DNA of 64,000 nt from Pontibacillus salipaludis (GCF_014642405.1 NZ_BMIN01000002.1:1-64000); one strand, 5' to 3'; counted from the stretch's first letter, positions 42,589 through 53,784 are shown. Translations and numbers: made by a program. The notes: generated by a model not told the origin, from the letters alone.

Positions 42589-43206
42589 TTATGATTTTTG
42601 GGTTTGGGTCGCTTTTACGACGTGGCTGGGTTTGTTGGGTACTTCATGGTGATGACGGCAACGAGGTTCATATGATTCAGAAGCTCCGACTAGAATAATC
42701 GGTTCGTCATATGAAGCTGGGCGTCCATCAATTAAGCGCTGCGTCCGAGTCGCTGGGGAGCCACATACAGGGCAGATCGCTGATAATTTTGTAACGGATT
42801 CACTGACAGCCATAAAGGTTGGCATACATCCAAACGGTTCTCCACGAAAATCTAGATCCAAACCGGCTACGATGACGCGATGGCCTCGATCAGCAAGGGT
42901 TTGGGCAACCTCAACTACATGCTCATCAAAGAACTGCACTTCATCAATACCTACAACATCTACATTTTCATCCACAACATCAAGAATATCCGTTGAATGT
43001 TCCAGTGGTCGAGCTAAGACAGACGTTCCATTGTGAGATACGATGGAATCCTCTGCATAACGGTTATCAATCGCTGGTTTAAATACTTTTACGGAAAGGT
43101 TTCCGTATGTAGCACGGCGGACGCGGCGGATTAGCTCTTCTGATTTCCCAGAAAACATACTCCCACAAATCACTTCAATCCACCCGCTGTGTTTCATCAC
43201 ATGCAC
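42589..43206 (-). CDS. tdk: Thymidine kinase
   Basis: Phosphorylates thymidine in the salvage pathway. About 205 residues with P-loop [13 protein letters not shown], Walker B region [11 protein letters not shown], the lasso [12 protein letters not shown] and a structural zinc site (CPVCG and CRHHH). The start is taken as GTG 43206, eight bases after GGGAGAG; it gives [12 protein letters not shown], parallel to the B. subtilis N-terminus. Earlier ATG codons give a basic non-homologous extension. Confidence 0.95.
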   Translation of the reverse strand: MHVMKHSGWIEVICGSMFSGKSEELIRRVRRATYGNLSVKVFKPAIDNRYAEDSIVSHNGTSVLARPLEHSTDILDVVDENVDVVGIDEVQFFDEHVVEVAQTLADRGHRVIVAGLDLDFRGEPFGCMPTFMAVSESVTKLSAICPVCGSPATRTQRLIDGRPASYDEPIILVGASESYEPRCRHHHEVPNKPSHVVKATQTQKS

Positions 43207-43293
43207 AAGCCGGTCTCTCCCTTCTCTTCCTCGTTCCTTTTTCTTATCATGTACCACTTTCGTGAGTACTATCAAAACTCTATTTCAAAAGGG

Positions 43294-43318
43294 AAATCAC
43301 CTATAATTTAGGTGATTT
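43294..43318. other. Small hairpin upstream of tdk
   Basis: AAATCACCTA (43294-43303) pairs perfectly with TAGGTGATTT (43309-43318), with T-rich sequence on the plus side. It follows the rpmE terminator and precedes tdk. It could be a second terminator or a regulatory hairpin in the tdk leader. Confidence 0.5.
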
Positions 43319-43345
43319 TTACCCCCTGTAGCTATTCATGGCATA

Positions 43346-43384
43346 AAAAAACAGGCAAAAGGTTAGACAATTTGCCTGTTTTTT
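43346..43384 (-). terminator. Rho-independent terminator after rpmE
   Basis: AAAAAACAGGCAAA (43346-43359) pairs perfectly with 43371-43384 around an 11-nt loop, T-rich on both sides. It lies about 30 bp past the L31 stop. Confidence 0.92.
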
Positions 43385-43414
43385 ATCTCCAAAAACTAAG
43401 CGACGAATCGCAAC

Positions 43415-43660
43415 TTAGCCAAGGTTGTATTTTTTCTTAAAGCGATCTACACGGCCACCAGCTTTGTCAGCTTTTTGCTTACCTGTGTAGAATGGGTGTG
43501 AAGCTGAGCTAATTTCCACACGGACTAGTGGGTAAGTGTTGCCATCTTCCCATTCAACTGTTTCATCGGAATGTAACGTTGAACCCGTTAGGAATTTGTA
43601 GTCAGAGCTCGTATCTAAGAATACGACCTTACGGTAATTCGGATGAATTCCTTCCTTCAT
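43415..43660 (-). CDS. rpmE2: Ribosomal protein L31, type B (zinc-independent)
   Basis: The 81-residue 50S protein begins [19 protein letters not shown] and ends KKKYNLG. It has no CxxC pair and carries the internal extension of type B, so it does not bind zinc. B. subtilis has the zinc-containing type A at this site between rho and tdk and keeps type B elsewhere under Zur control. AAGGAGTGG precedes the ATG. Its transcript has its own promoter and a structured leader. Confidence 0.95.
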   Translation of the reverse strand: MKEGIHPNYRKVVFLDTSSDYKFLTGSTLHSDETVEWEDGNTYPLVRVEISSASHPFYTGKQKADKAGGRVDRFKKKYNLG

Positions 43661-43757
43661 GCTTTTCCACTCCTTTTTGCCCTGAGTCCTTTGGAAACAG
43701 AGTTATTCCAAGAGCTTTTAATTGGCTGGATCGACCCAGCCGAACTTAAACTCACAT
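43661..43757 (-). promoter_or_regulatory. Structured 5' leader of the L31 mRNA
   Basis: Between the promoter and the ATG are two perfect hairpins: GGCTGG/CCAGCC (43724-43741, loop 6) and TTGGAA/TTCCAA (43691-43711, loop 9), then the ribosome binding site. Length and layout suit an autoregulatory L31 leader of the type described in Firmicutes, in which free L31 binds its own mRNA. Binding is inferred. Confidence 0.6.
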
Positions 43758-43763
43758 AAAAAG

Positions 43764-43792
43764 ATTATAACAGTAGCCCTTCCTAAATGCAA
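43764..43792 (-). promoter_or_regulatory. Sigma-A promoter of rpmE2
   Basis: Minus-strand TTGCAT (43787-43792) and a perfect TATAAT (43764-43769) are separated by 17 bp. Confidence 0.85.
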
Positions 43793-43853
43793 CAGCCATT
43801 CAAAGACTTAAAAGGACCTGTTTTTTTTCGTAATTGAGGCTAAAAAATCCTTG

Positions 43854-45143
43854 CTATGAACGACGTGAACTTGTCTTCCCTTTCATTTCTTCATCCATGA
43901 GTTGGAAAAATTCGTCGTTATTCTTAGAAGATTTTAAGCGACGTAAGAAACGGTCAACGAAGTCGTGTTGGTCGCCCATCGTTTTCCGGATTGCCCATAT
44001 CTTCTCAAGGTGCGATTTAGGCAATAGCAATTCTTCTTTACGAGTACCTGAACGTTTGATGTCGATCGCAGGGAAGATGCGGCGCTCTGCAAGAGAACGA
44101 TCCAAGTGAAGTTCCATATTCCCGGTACCTTTGAATTCTTCGTAAATAACATCATCCATACGAGATCCTGTGTCGACAAGGGCTGTCGCAAGTATCGTTA
44201 AACTACCGCCCTCTTCAATGTTACGAGCCGCACCGAAGAAACGTTTCGGACGGTGGAATGCAGCAGGGTCGATACCACCAGAAAGCGTACGACCGCTTGG
44301 CGGGATAACCAGGTTATACGCACGAGCGAGACGCGTGATACTATCCATCAGGATAATAACGTCTTTCTTGTGTTCTACAAGGCGCATCGCACGCTCTAAT
44401 ACAAGCTCCGATACTTTGATATGGTTTTCTGGCACTTCGTCGAACGTTGAACTAACAACATCCACATCAGGTTGCACAGAACGCTCAATATCGGTTACTT
44501 CTTCAGGGCGCTCATCCACTAGAAGAATAATCAATTTGGAATCAGGATGATTTTTAGAAATGCTGTTTGCAATTTGCTTTAAAAGCATTGTCTTACCGGC
44601 TTTTGGTGGTGCTACCACAAGACCACGTTGCCCAAAACCAACCGGTGTCATTAGATCAATGATTCTAGTTGATAGCTTTTTGGTCTCAGTTTCAAGTCCC
44701 ATCATGCGATCAGGATATAAAGGCGTTAGAGCCGGGAAGTGTACACGCTCTTTTGCTGAATCCGGGTCTTCCCCATTCACCGCATCAACGTGAAGAAGGC
44801 CATAGTATCGTTCATTTTCCTTTGGTGGACGTACTTTACCAGATACTTTATCGCCATTTCTAAGGTCAAAGCGACGGATTTGTGACGCTGAAATATAAAT
44901 ATCTTCTGCACTTGGAGAATAGTTAATTGGACGTAAGAAACCAAAGCCTTCAGAAGGAATAATTTCTAAAATTCCGTCCATGAATAGGAAGCCATCTTTT
45001 TCAGCTTGCGCCTTTAAGATCGCAAAGATTAATTCTCGTTTCGTTAGCTTCGCATAATAAGAGACTTTGTATTCACGTGCTAAGGAGTATAATTCCTTAA
45101 GATTCAATGTCTCTAGATGCGAAATGGATAGTGAAACGGACAC
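43854..45143 (-). CDS. rho: Transcription termination factor Rho
   Basis: Hexameric RNA helicase that terminates transcription. 429 residues: N-terminal helical region, cold-shock RNA-binding fold (EIIPSEGFGFLRPINYSPSA), Walker A in VVAPPKAGKTMLLKQ, Walker B ILLVDERPEEVTD, and R-loop LARAYNLVIPPSGRTLSGG. The start is GTG 45143 with only a weak ribosome binding site (GGTGAT). No clear hairpin terminator follows. Confidence 0.97.
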   Translation of the reverse strand: MSVSLSISHLETLNLKELYSLAREYKVSYYAKLTKRELIFAILKAQAEKDGFLFMDGILEIIPSEGFGFLRPINYSPSAEDIYISASQIRRFDLRNGDKVSGKVRPPKENERYYGLLHVDAVNGEDPDSAKERVHFPALTPLYPDRMMGLETETKKLSTRIIDLMTPVGFGQRGLVVAPPKAGKTMLLKQIANSISKNHPDSKLIILLVDERPEEVTDIERSVQPDVDVVSSTFDEVPENHIKVSELVLERAMRLVEHKKDVIILMDSITRLARAYNLVIPPSGRTLSGGIDPAAFHRPKRFFGAARNIEEGGSLTILATALVDTGSRMDDVIYEEFKGTGNMELHLDRSLAERRIFPAIDIKRSGTRKEELLLPKSHLEKIWAIRKTMGDQHDFVDRFLRRLKSSKNNDEFFQLMDEEMKGKTSSRRS

Positions 45144-45504
45144 AATATCACCACACCTATGTTTATTTATTTTTATAATCTATGAAAGGAAACAGTTCGA
45201 ATATAGCTTCTGTAATGGGTAATAAATGGATCTTTTAATTGAAGGAAGTCTTTAGAAGCTAGAATAGAAGTTTGCCAACGGGGTTTAAAAAACGAATATA
45301 TTTATGGATGCTTTTTAAACAACTATCATTTTAACCCTAATCCATCTGTTTATTCAACTCTAGATTAAAAAAAATGACTGCACCCTTTTTAAAGCTAAGA
45401 TGATCTCGGTGAAAGAGGATCTAAAGAAAGGTTCATGAATAGGTAAGCGACTACTCATACATGATGAAGCAGTCGCTTATTCTATCCTCATTTACTGGTT
45501 TGAT
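45144..45504 (-). other. Rho upstream region and glpX 3' hairpin
   Basis: This 361-bp AT-rich space holds no gene. On the minus strand TTGTTT, a 16-bp gap and TATATT (about 45295-45325) could be a rho promoter, leaving a leader of some 150 nt. B. subtilis Rho represses its own gene through its leader, so this may be functional. TAAGCGACT (45444-45452) pairs with AGTCGCTTA (45471-45479) just after glpX, without a strong T run. Confidence 0.45.
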
Positions 45505-46473
45505 TTATGGCTTAATCACTAGATTTGGTTTCTTCTTCAGAGAATGATCACCGTCAATAAAGCGAACCGTTCCAGACTTCGCTCGCATAACAATCGTTTG
45601 AGTTGTTGCGTGCACACCTTTGAACTGTACACCTCTAAGCAACTCCCCATCCGTTACGCCTGTTGCGGCGAATATGGCATCGTCTCCTCCACAAAAGTCA
45701 TCCATATGTAACACTTTATGAATATCATCGATGCCCATCTTCATACAACGCTCTTCTTGTTCTGCGTTCTCCGGGAGTAATTTCCCTTGTATTTCTCCAC
45801 CTAAACATTTTAGAGCGGCTGCTGCTAAAACGCCTTCAGGTGCTCCTCCGCTTCCGAACAAAATATCAACGCCTGTATGATCGAATGCCGTATTGATCGC
45901 AGCGGCTACGTCCCCATCTGATATAAGCTTGATGCGCGCGCCAGCTTGCCTAATCTCTTCAATCAGACCTTCATGTCGCTTACGATTTAGCACAATCGCT
46001 ACAACATCTTCGACATCTTTGTTCTTTGCTTTTGCGACAGCTTTCAAATTCTCTTCTACGGAAGCATTAATATCCACTGACCCCACTGCTTCCGGCCCTA
46101 CGGCTAGCTTTTCCATATACATATCTGGTGCGTGAAGAAGTTTACTATGATCAGCAACAGCGAGAACAGATAGAGCGTTCCACGTTCCTTGAGCAACAAT
46201 GTTCGTTCCTTCTAAAGGATCGACCGCTACATCAACACGTGGTCCGTATCCATTTCCGAGTTTTTCTCCAATGTAAAGCATCGGAGCCTCGTCCATTTCC
46301 CCTTCGCCGATTACGACAGTACCTTTCATGGGAATCGTGTCGAAAACGTCACGCATGGCACTTGTAGCAGCGTCATCCGCTTCGTCTTTCTTTCCTCTTC
46401 CCATCCAGCGAGCTGATGCTAGTGCAGCAGCCTCCGTTACGCGTACTAACTCCATTGTTAAACTTCTTTCCAT
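45505..46473 (-). CDS. glpX: Fructose-1,6-bisphosphatase class II (GlpX)
   Basis: Gluconeogenic phosphatase. 322 residues with the class II motifs [14 protein letters not shown] (metal-binding Glu), [16 protein letters not shown] and [21 protein letters not shown]. The position between rho and murAB is typical of Bacillaceae. GGGGAGG precedes the ATG by seven bases. Confidence 0.97.
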   Translation of the reverse strand: MERSLTMELVRVTEAAALASARWMGRGKKDEADDAATSAMRDVFDTIPMKGTVVIGEGEMDEAPMLYIGEKLGNGYGPRVDVAVDPLEGTNIVAQGTWNALSVLAVADHSKLLHAPDMYMEKLAVGPEAVGSVDINASVEENLKAVAKAKNKDVEDVVAIVLNRKRHEGLIEEIRQAGARIKLISDGDVAAAINTAFDHTGVDILFGSGGAPEGVLAAAALKCLGGEIQGKLLPENAEQEERCMKMGIDDIHKVLHMDDFCGGDDAIFAATGVTDGELLRGVQFKGVHATTQTIVMRAKSGTVRFIDGDHSLKKKPNLVIKP

Positions 46474-46585
46474 GGTAATTCCTCCCCTTGAATGTAAACG
46501 TGAGCGGCGAAGAAGCTCCCTCCCACAAGAGCTCCTCCTTCACGTTTATGCGATGCTTATTTCCCACATCTCCATGGAACACACT

Positions 46586-47872
46586 TTATGAATTTTGAAA
46601 TTGTTCGATTTCGGCCTCAGTCATTTTTTCACGCCAGATCACAGCGCCAAGATCAGATAGCTTCTCAACTAAATTCTCATAACCTCGGTCAATGTGCTCA
46701 AGACCTGTAATTTCTGTTACGCCGTTCGCCATTAAACCAGCTGCGACTAGAGCAGCGCCTGCTCGTAAGTCACTAGCTTTTACCTTTGCCCCTTGAAGAG
46801 TAATCGGTCCATTCACAATGGCCGAACTCCCTTCGACTTTGATGTCTGCGTTCATACGTCGCAGTTCATCAATGTGTTTAAATCGTGCTTGATAAATCGT
46901 ATCGGTTACAACGCCTGTCCCAGTTGCCTGTGTTAAAAGAGACGTAAACGGCTGCTGAAGATCCGTCGGAAAACCAGGATAGACAAGCGTCTTAATATCC
47001 ACACTTTTGAGAGGGTTTGAACGCCTGACAAGTAGCTGGTCATCACGTGTTTCAACCACTATGCCCATTTCTCTTAACTTCGCAATCAAGGACTCTAAGT
47101 GAAGCGGTATGACATTATCAATAATGACTTCTTCACCTTTAGCAGCAGCCATAATTGTGTAAGTACCTGCTTCAATTCTGTCCGGAATAATCGTATGTTG
47201 GCACCCATTTAAATGGTCCACGCCTTCAATACGAATAACGTCTGTACCTGCGCCTTTAATCTTTGCACCCATACTCGTTAAAAGGGTTGCGACGTCTATA
47301 ATTTCCGGCTCTTTTGCCGCGTTCTCAATAACAGTTCGTCCTTTTGCCTTTACAGCAGCAAGCATGATGTTTATGGTAGCTCCTACACTAACCACGTCGA
47401 GGTAAATGCGTGCTCCACGTAATTCCTCTGCTCTCAGGTAAATGGCACCCTGCTCGTTTGTCACTTGAGCTCCAAGGGCTTCAAATCCTTTAATGTGCTG
47501 ATCAATTGGACGAGGGCCTAAGTGACATCCCCCAGGTAAACCGATAACGGCTTTCTTAAAGCGACCTAGCATCGCCCCCATAAAGTAGTAAGAAGCACGA
47601 AGCTTCTTTACTCGTCCGTTTGGCAGGGGCATAGAGATCATGTCTGAAGGATCGATATAGATATCTTGGCCACGCTTAGAAACGCGTCCTCCGATTTCTT
47701 GCAGCAAGTGGCTTAGAGTGTCAACATCAGATATATTCGGTAACCCCTCAATGGTAACAGGCGATTCAGCTAGTATAGCGGCAGGTAATAAAGCTACTGC
47801 ACTATTTTTTGCACCACTGACACGTACCTGACCCTTGAGCGAGTGACCTCCTTCAACAAGTAATTTTTCCAT
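46586..47872 (-). CDS. murAB: UDP-N-acetylglucosamine 1-carboxyvinyltransferase MurAB (MurZ)
   Basis: Second MurA paralogue, 428 residues, with [14 protein letters not shown] near the N-terminus and catalytic Cys116 in [20 protein letters not shown]. Low-GC Gram-positives have two MurA enzymes; the one beside fsa and fbaA corresponds to B. subtilis murAB/murZ. Its neighbours differ from those of murAA. GGGAG lies upstream of the ATG. Confidence 0.95.
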   Translation of the reverse strand: MEKLLVEGGHSLKGQVRVSGAKNSAVALLPAAILAESPVTIEGLPNISDVDTLSHLLQEIGGRVSKRGQDIYIDPSDMISMPLPNGRVKKLRASYYFMGAMLGRFKKAVIGLPGGCHLGPRPIDQHIKGFEALGAQVTNEQGAIYLRAEELRGARIYLDVVSVGATINIMLAAVKAKGRTVIENAAKEPEIIDVATLLTSMGAKIKGAGTDVIRIEGVDHLNGCQHTIIPDRIEAGTYTIMAAAKGEEVIIDNVIPLHLESLIAKLREMGIVVETRDDQLLVRRSNPLKSVDIKTLVYPGFPTDLQQPFTSLLTQATGTGVVTDTIYQARFKHIDELRRMNADIKVEGSSAIVNGPITLQGAKVKASDLRAGAALVAAGLMANGVTEITGLEHIDRGYENLVEKLSDLGAVIWREKMTEAEIEQFQNS

Positions 47873-47949
47873 GACGGACTCCCTTCTTTCAGTAAAGCCT
47901 AATTTTTAATAGGCTTATTTTGCACAATATTTCCAAGTTCATGCACGAT

Positions 47950-48588
47950 TTATTTATTCCAATCGTTATTGAACTTTTCAATACCTTGATCAGTTAATGG
48001 ATGTTTCACTAACTGATTAATGACTTTCAATGGAATGGTGGCAATATGAGCCCCATGTAAAGCGGCTTCTGTTACGTGCATTGGATGACGGACAGAGGCA
48101 GCGATAATTTCTGAATCAATGCTGTGGCGGTCGAAGATCTCTGCGATTTGCGCGATTAAGTCCATGCCGTTTTGGCCAATATCATCTAAGCGACCTAAGA
48201 ATGGTGATACGTATGTGGCACCCGCACGCGCAGCTAAAAGCGCTTGGTTGGCATTAAAGATCAGTGTAACGTTCGTTTTGACGCCCTTTTCAGATAATTT
48301 TTTAACAGCTTTTAGTCCTTCAAGCGTCATTGGAACCTTAATAGTAATATTCTTTGCGATCTTTACTAATTCCTCTGCCTCGCGCAACATTCCTTCTGCA
48401 TCTTCAGCCATTACTTCCGCGCTAACAGAACCTTCTACTTCATCTGTAATTTCTTTTAAACGGTCATGAAACGATACGTTTTTCTCTTTCGCAACTAGTG
48501 AAGGGTTTGTTGTAACTCCTGCTAGGATTCCTAATGCGTTTGCCTCACGGATTTCGTCAATGTTTGCTGTATCAATAAAAAATTTCAT
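47950..48588 (-). CDS. Transaldolase/fructose-6-phosphate aldolase family (YwjH)
   Basis: A 212-residue TIM-barrel enzyme of the short transaldolase group. Schiff-base lysine Lys84 is in [11 protein letters not shown]; other family motifs are [25 protein letters not shown] and [11 protein letters not shown]. Such proteins act as transaldolase in the pentose phosphate pathway in Bacillus, although E. coli relatives are fructose-6-phosphate aldolases. It sits between fbaA and murAB, as ywjH does. Confidence 0.94.
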   Translation of the reverse strand: MKFFIDTANIDEIREANALGILAGVTTNPSLVAKEKNVSFHDRLKEITDEVEGSVSAEVMAEDAEGMLREAEELVKIAKNITIKVPMTLEGLKAVKKLSEKGVKTNVTLIFNANQALLAARAGATYVSPFLGRLDDIGQNGMDLIAQIAEIFDRHSIDSEIIAASVRHPMHVTEAALHGAHIATIPLKVINQLVKHPLTDQGIEKFNNDWNK

Positions 48589-48721
48589 GTCGATTTCCTC
48601 CCCTAATGATGTGCATTGTTTTTTCCCTGTCCACGCGCCATTTCGTGAACAGCATCTTTCATTTAGCTCTAATGAACTAGTACTTTCGATCAGTAAAACG
48701 TTTTCATTGTATATAAAAGGA

Positions 48722-48743
48722 AACCGCCGATTTCACGGCGGTT
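48722..48743 (-). terminator. Terminator after fbaA
   Basis: AACCGCCG (48722-48729) pairs with CGGCGGTT (48736-48743); the minus-strand tail is TTCCTTTTATA. Confidence 0.8.
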
Positions 48744-48756
48744 ACTCTTTTGTTTA

Positions 48757-49620
48757 CTATGCCTTCTGAGAAGAACCGAATTCGCGCATTTTGCCGATTA
48801 CAGTTGCTTTAATCGCATCGCGACCAGGGCCCATGTATTTACGAGGGTCGTAAAGGTCTGGCTTTTCAGCAAGAACTTCGCGAATCGCTTTACCTTGGGA
48901 TACTTGGTTCTCAGTGTTTACGTTAATTTTTGCAGTACCGAAGGAGATTGCTTTTTTGATGTCATCAGTTGGGATTCCAGTACCACCGTGAAGAACTAGA
49001 GGCTTGTCTACAAGACCCATGATTTCTTCCATACGGTCGAAGCCTAGGTTTGGTTCGCCTTTGTAAGGGCCGTGAACAGAACCTAGTGCTGGAGCGAATA
49101 CGTCAACGTTTGTTTCGTCAACAAGTTTCTTACACTCAGATGGAATTGCGTATGCTGCTTCAGCATCGTCAACGATGATATCGTCTTCTTGACCACCAAC
49201 ACGGCCAAGTTCTGCTTCAACAGATACTCCGTGAATGTGAGCTAATTCAACAACTTTTTTCGTAACAGCGATGTTTTCTTCTAAAGGATCATGAGAAGCA
49301 TCGATCATTACAGATGTGAAACCAGCGTGGATTGCTTCCGCACACTTTTCGAAGCTAGAACCGTGGTCTAAGTGAATCGCAACTGGAACTGTTGTACCGT
49401 AAGATTCCATAAGTGCTTCTACCATTGATACAACAACTTTGAAGCCACCCATGTAACGTGCTGCGCCTTCAGATACACCTAAGATTACTGGAGATTTCTC
49501 TTCTTCAGCAGCCTGAAGAATCGCTTGAGCGTACTCCAAGTTGTTTAGGTTAAATTGGCCAACACCATAACGGTTTTCTTTAGCCGTTTCTAACATTTCT
49601 TTCATTGATACTAGCGGCAT
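48757..49620 (-). CDS. fbaA: Fructose-bisphosphate aldolase class II
   Basis: Zinc-dependent glycolytic aldolase, 287 residues. Zinc-binding His is in [31 protein letters not shown] and INVNTENQ complete the active site. AGGAGGAC lies upstream of the ATG. Its place between spo0F and the transaldolase gene is conserved in Bacillus. Confidence 0.98.
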   Translation of the reverse strand: MPLVSMKEMLETAKENRYGVGQFNLNNLEYAQAILQAAEEEKSPVILGVSEGAARYMGGFKVVVSMVEALMESYGTTVPVAIHLDHGSSFEKCAEAIHAGFTSVMIDASHDPLEENIAVTKKVVELAHIHGVSVEAELGRVGGQEDDIIVDDAEAAYAIPSECKKLVDETNVDVFAPALGSVHGPYKGEPNLGFDRMEEIMGLVDKPLVLHGGTGIPTDDIKKAISFGTAKINVNTENQVSQGKAIREVLAEKPDLYDPRKYMGPGRDAIKATVIGKMREFGSSQKA

Positions 49621-49808
49621 GGACTAGTCCTCCTTTATATACTTTCACAGAATCTCATCGTATAGTGTTTACACCCATACACGTTCCGATTCTCTGATAT
49701 AGGAATTTAACACCTTTTCCATGTATAGCATACCAAGTCCGTACCACTGGTGCAACAACACAATCAAACGTTAGCGCTTACATTTAAAAATTTCCCGCCA
49801 GCCCTGTT

Positions 49809-50168
49809 TTATCGCAAAATATTCAAAATAATCTCTCTAATTTCTTGTACATTAAAAGGCTTTCCAACAACTGATTTCACAAGAGCATGAGAGTGAGCTC
49901 CCTGCAGATCGTCCTCCGCTAAACCGCTCATAAGAATTGCAGGAACTTGATAGTCTTCTGACTGCAATTCATTTAATACTTCGAGACCATCTTTAATCGG
50001 TAATTTATAGTCCAGTAGCATAAGGTCTGGGTGTTGTTCTTTGACGAAATCGATCGCTTCTTGCCCAGTTTTAGCTTCCGTTACGTTATAGTCTAGTGTT
50101 TTAATGACTTCTTTTAATAGCATGCGTATTCCAGGTTGGTCATCAACCACTAATACGGTCTTCGTCAT
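49809..50168 (-). CDS. spo0F: Sporulation phosphotransferase Spo0F
   Basis: Single-domain response regulator of the sporulation phosphorelay; it receives phosphate from Kin histidine kinases and passes it to Spo0B. 119 residues: acidic pair DD at 10-11, phospho-acceptor Asp53 in LMLLDYKLPIKDG, Ser in AILMSG and Lys in VVGKPF. No output domain. Position beside fbaA confirms the name. A sigma-H type promoter lies upstream. Confidence 0.94.
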   Translation of the reverse strand: MTKTVLVVDDQPGIRMLLKEVIKTLDYNVTEAKTGQEAIDFVKEQHPDLMLLDYKLPIKDGLEVLNELQSEDYQVPAILMSGLAEDDLQGAHSHALVKSVVGKPFNVQEIREIILNILR

Positions 50169-50230
50169 AGTTCCCCTCCATCCGAGTAATTAATCCTTTT
50201 TTTTTTTTATGTATGGCCTCTACGTTATGT

Positions 50231-50260
50231 AAATTCTCCTATAAGATCGTTAATTCCTGC
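50231..50260 (-). promoter_or_regulatory. Sigma-H type promoter of spo0F
   Basis: Minus-strand GCAGGAATT (50252-50260), 12 bp, then GGAGAATTT (50231-50239) matches the sigma-H pattern RnAGGAwWW-N11-12-RnnGAATww at all defined positions. spo0F is a sigma-H gene in B. subtilis. Confidence 0.75.
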
Positions 50261-50364
50261 CTCTTTTCTAGAAAACCCTTATATTCCCTTTACAGCAATT
50301 ATTTTACCCATGGCGAAAAACTCGATACAATATGAGCGAGTTCAAGCAAAAGGAGGTCATGCCG

Positions 50365-50886
50365 GTGCTTAAAATGTTAGCGACTCAAATTACCGGCCTT
50401 TTCAGAGGTATTCATGAAAAGGAAGAATTTCAAATAGAGGATGTCGCTCGTTCCCTTTCTCAAGCTGTTGTGGGAGATGGAGCGATTTATGTGAAAGGCT
50501 TCGGAGAAATGGAAGCAATCGAGTCAGAAGTGCGCTCGGGCCCTGAACCATTACCGAAGCAATACGTGTATGAACCATCTGTTCCGTTAAGTCACTTAGA
50601 CCGGGTTATTGTTGCTTCTCGATTTGCCGATGATGAAGCGGCTTTATCTTTTATTCAAAGCGTTCAAGAGCAGGGTGCAGAAGTAATCCTTATTGCAGCA
50701 GCAACGAAAGAAGGCAACCCAGCTAAAGATCAGGCTGATTTCTTTATCGACACGAAAGCAAACGGGCCACTTCTCCCATTTGAAATGGACCGCGTTGGAT
50801 TCCCAAGCACCATTGCCATGCTCTACGTTCACCACGCCCTCTTCGTCACCGTCAAAGAAATCACCGACGAATACGACCTCGACTAA
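50365..50886 (+). CDS. ywjG: YwjG, DUF2529 family protein
   Basis: About 173 residues, cytosolic, of unknown function; the sugar-isomerase-like fold is suggested by VVGDGAIYVKGFGEME and VIVASRFADDEA. It is divergent from spo0F and convergent with pyrG, matching the conserved ywjG site. I start at GTG 50365, eight bases after GGAGG, giving MLKMLATQITGLF like homologues; ATG 50359 is too close to the ribosome binding site. Confidence 0.88.
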   Translation: MLKMLATQITGLFRGIHEKEEFQIEDVARSLSQAVVGDGAIYVKGFGEMEAIESEVRSGPEPLPKQYVYEPSVPLSHLDRVIVASRFADDEAALSFIQSVQEQGAEVILIAAATKEGNPAKDQADFFIDTKANGPLLPFEMDRVGFPSTIAMLYVHHALFVTVKEITDEYDLD

Positions 50887-50914
50887 TAGAGCTTTACCAC
50901 TGTAAAGCGAGAGT

Positions 50915-51040
50915 GCGTGCCAGACACCGTTTAGCGCTCTACCGTACTGAAGGGTGTCTGGCACCGTTTAGTGCTTTACCATAGTGCAGGGTGTCTGGCA
51001 CCGTTTAGTGCTTTACCATAGTGCAGGGTGTCTGGCACGC
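50915..51040. repeat. 37-bp-pitch palindromic repeat, 4 units
   Basis: Cores start at 50915 (GCGTGCCAGACACCG), 50952, 50989 and 51026, exactly 37 bp apart, with spacer TTTAGTGCTTTACCATAGTG. The array lies between the convergent ends of ywjG and pyrG. Confidence 0.93.
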
Positions 51041-51075
51041 GTTGGTCTTTTGGCGTGTTAAAGTTAGTGGGGAAT

Positions 51076-51109
51076 AAAAAAGCCTGCCAGGGAACTGGCA
51101 GGCTTTTTT
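51076..51109. terminator. Bidirectional terminator between pyrG and ywjG
   Basis: AAAAAAGCCTGCCAG (51076-51090) pairs perfectly with 51095-51109; A/T tracts on both sides serve both convergent genes. Confidence 0.95.
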
Positions 51110-51124
51110 GGTATAGTATTTCGT

Positions 51125-52741
<1,617 letters not shown>

Positions 52742-52810
52742 TTATTTAATCCTTAGGAGGTCTTCGATACTTATATGCTACACATTTCATTATCTTTTTA
52801 TAAAATAGAA

Positions 52811-52870
52811 AAGCGCTCCCGTTAAATCTAACGGGAGCGCTTATTAATTCCGATCTCTTTTAGAGAGCCC
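52811..52870 (-). promoter_or_regulatory. CTP-responsive pyrG leader and attenuator
   Basis: The transcript is predicted to start GGGCTC at 52870. Downstream a 13-bp terminator stem (52811-52823 with 52830-52842) carries CTCCC in its 5' arm and ends in TTTTCTATTTTA. In B. subtilis, low CTP causes extra G residues to be added at the 5' end; the G tract then pairs with the C-rich arm and prevents termination. All sequence elements for that are present. Confidence 0.82.
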
Positions 52871-52877
52871 AAATAAA

Positions 52878-52906
52878 ATAATACTGACTCAGGGTAAGAA
52901 AGTCAA
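52878..52906 (-). promoter_or_regulatory. Sigma-A promoter of pyrG
   Basis: Minus-strand TTGACT (52901-52906), 17 bp, TATTAT (52878-52883), then 7 bp to the GGGCTC start. The spacing fixes the initiating G run. Confidence 0.88.
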
Positions 52907-52912
52907 GAACGC

Positions 52913-53488
52913 TTATAAATCTTTGTTCTCTTCTTCTTCCTCTTCCTCATCATCATCTTCTTCATCGTCATCATAGAGATTCTTTTCTTCATCATCATCG
53001 TAACTTGGATCTGTATCTTCGTCTTCTGCTAAGTCGAAGTCACTATCTAAGCCACTGTTCTCTTCACCGTCTTCGTCAAGGTCAAGTTCTTCGTCATCAA
53101 GGTCAAGATCGTCTTCAATCTCATCCTCTTCGATGTCTTCCTCTTCTTCAACAGCAGGAGCTGCTGCTTTTTTCTTCTTAGAAGCGGCTTTCTTTTTCTT
53201 CTTAACTGGAGCTTGAATTTCTTCTTCCGCTTGTTCTACAGGGTACCAACGCTTTAGTCCCCACATGTTAGAACCAATTGTAAGGAAACGGCCATCTGTA
53301 TTTAAATCCGTATAGAATTGTGCAATACGCTCCGTTTTCTCATCTTTGGAAAACCCTTTAATTTCGCCAATTTTATCAAATAGGTCTTGAAAATCCAGCG
53401 CTTGCTTTTCGTCAAGTAGGATCTCATGCGCGATTTCTAGCATAGACATTTCAGCAATTTCGTCGTGGCTATAGTTTTTAAAGCTCAC
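52913..53488 (-). CDS. rpoE: RNA polymerase delta subunit
   Basis: Delta is an auxiliary RNA polymerase subunit of Firmicutes that increases recycling and specificity. About 191 residues: a structured HARE-type N-terminal domain (ERIAQFYTDLNTDGRFL, MWGLKRWYPVEQ) then a Lys-rich stretch and a very acidic disordered tail. Start is GTG 53488 with AAAGGGAG eight bases upstream. The rpoE-pyrG order is conserved in Bacillus. Confidence 0.96.
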   Translation of the reverse strand: MSFKNYSHDEIAEMSMLEIAHEILLDEKQALDFQDLFDKIGEIKGFSKDEKTERIAQFYTDLNTDGRFLTIGSNMWGLKRWYPVEQAEEEIQAPVKKKKKAASKKKKAAAPAVEEEEDIEEDEIEDDLDLDDEELDLDEDGEENSGLDSDFDLAEDEDTDPSYDDDEEKNLYDDDEEDDDEEEEEEENKDL

Positions 53489-53534
53489 GTACAGCACTCC
53501 CTTTATATCAAATATTTACTCATCATAACATAAT

Positions 53535-53563
53535 AGTATAAATTCTACGTTGCTCGCTTTCAA
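53535..53563 (-). promoter_or_regulatory. Sigma-A promoter of rpoE
   Basis: Minus-strand TTGAAA (53558-53563), 17 bp, TATACT (53535-53540), about 45 bp before the rpoE start. Confidence 0.8.
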
Positions 53564-53666
53564 CCATATCATACATTATAAACAATTGAATATTGTTTAT
53601 GCTAGAGTTTCGCTGAGTTTTTTCACAATAACCCCGTCATGCCCTTTAACACACTACAGCGCCGCA

Positions 53667-53784
53667 GGGTGCCAGACACCCTTCAGCTCACTACCACACT
53701 ACAGCGTGCCTGGCACCCTTCACCCCTCTACCGCACTACAGCGTGTCTGGCACGCTTTACTTCGCTAATGCACGATAGCGTGAG
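53667..53784. repeat. 37-bp-pitch palindromic repeat, 3 units plus a half core
   Basis: Cores start at 53667 (GGGTGCCAGACACCC), 53704 (GCGTGCCTGGCACCC) and 53741 (GCGTGTCTGGCACGC). At 53778, again 37 bp on, a half core GCGTGAG runs straight into the icmF terminator. The array fills most of the 326 bp between rpoE and icmF. Confidence 0.92.
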
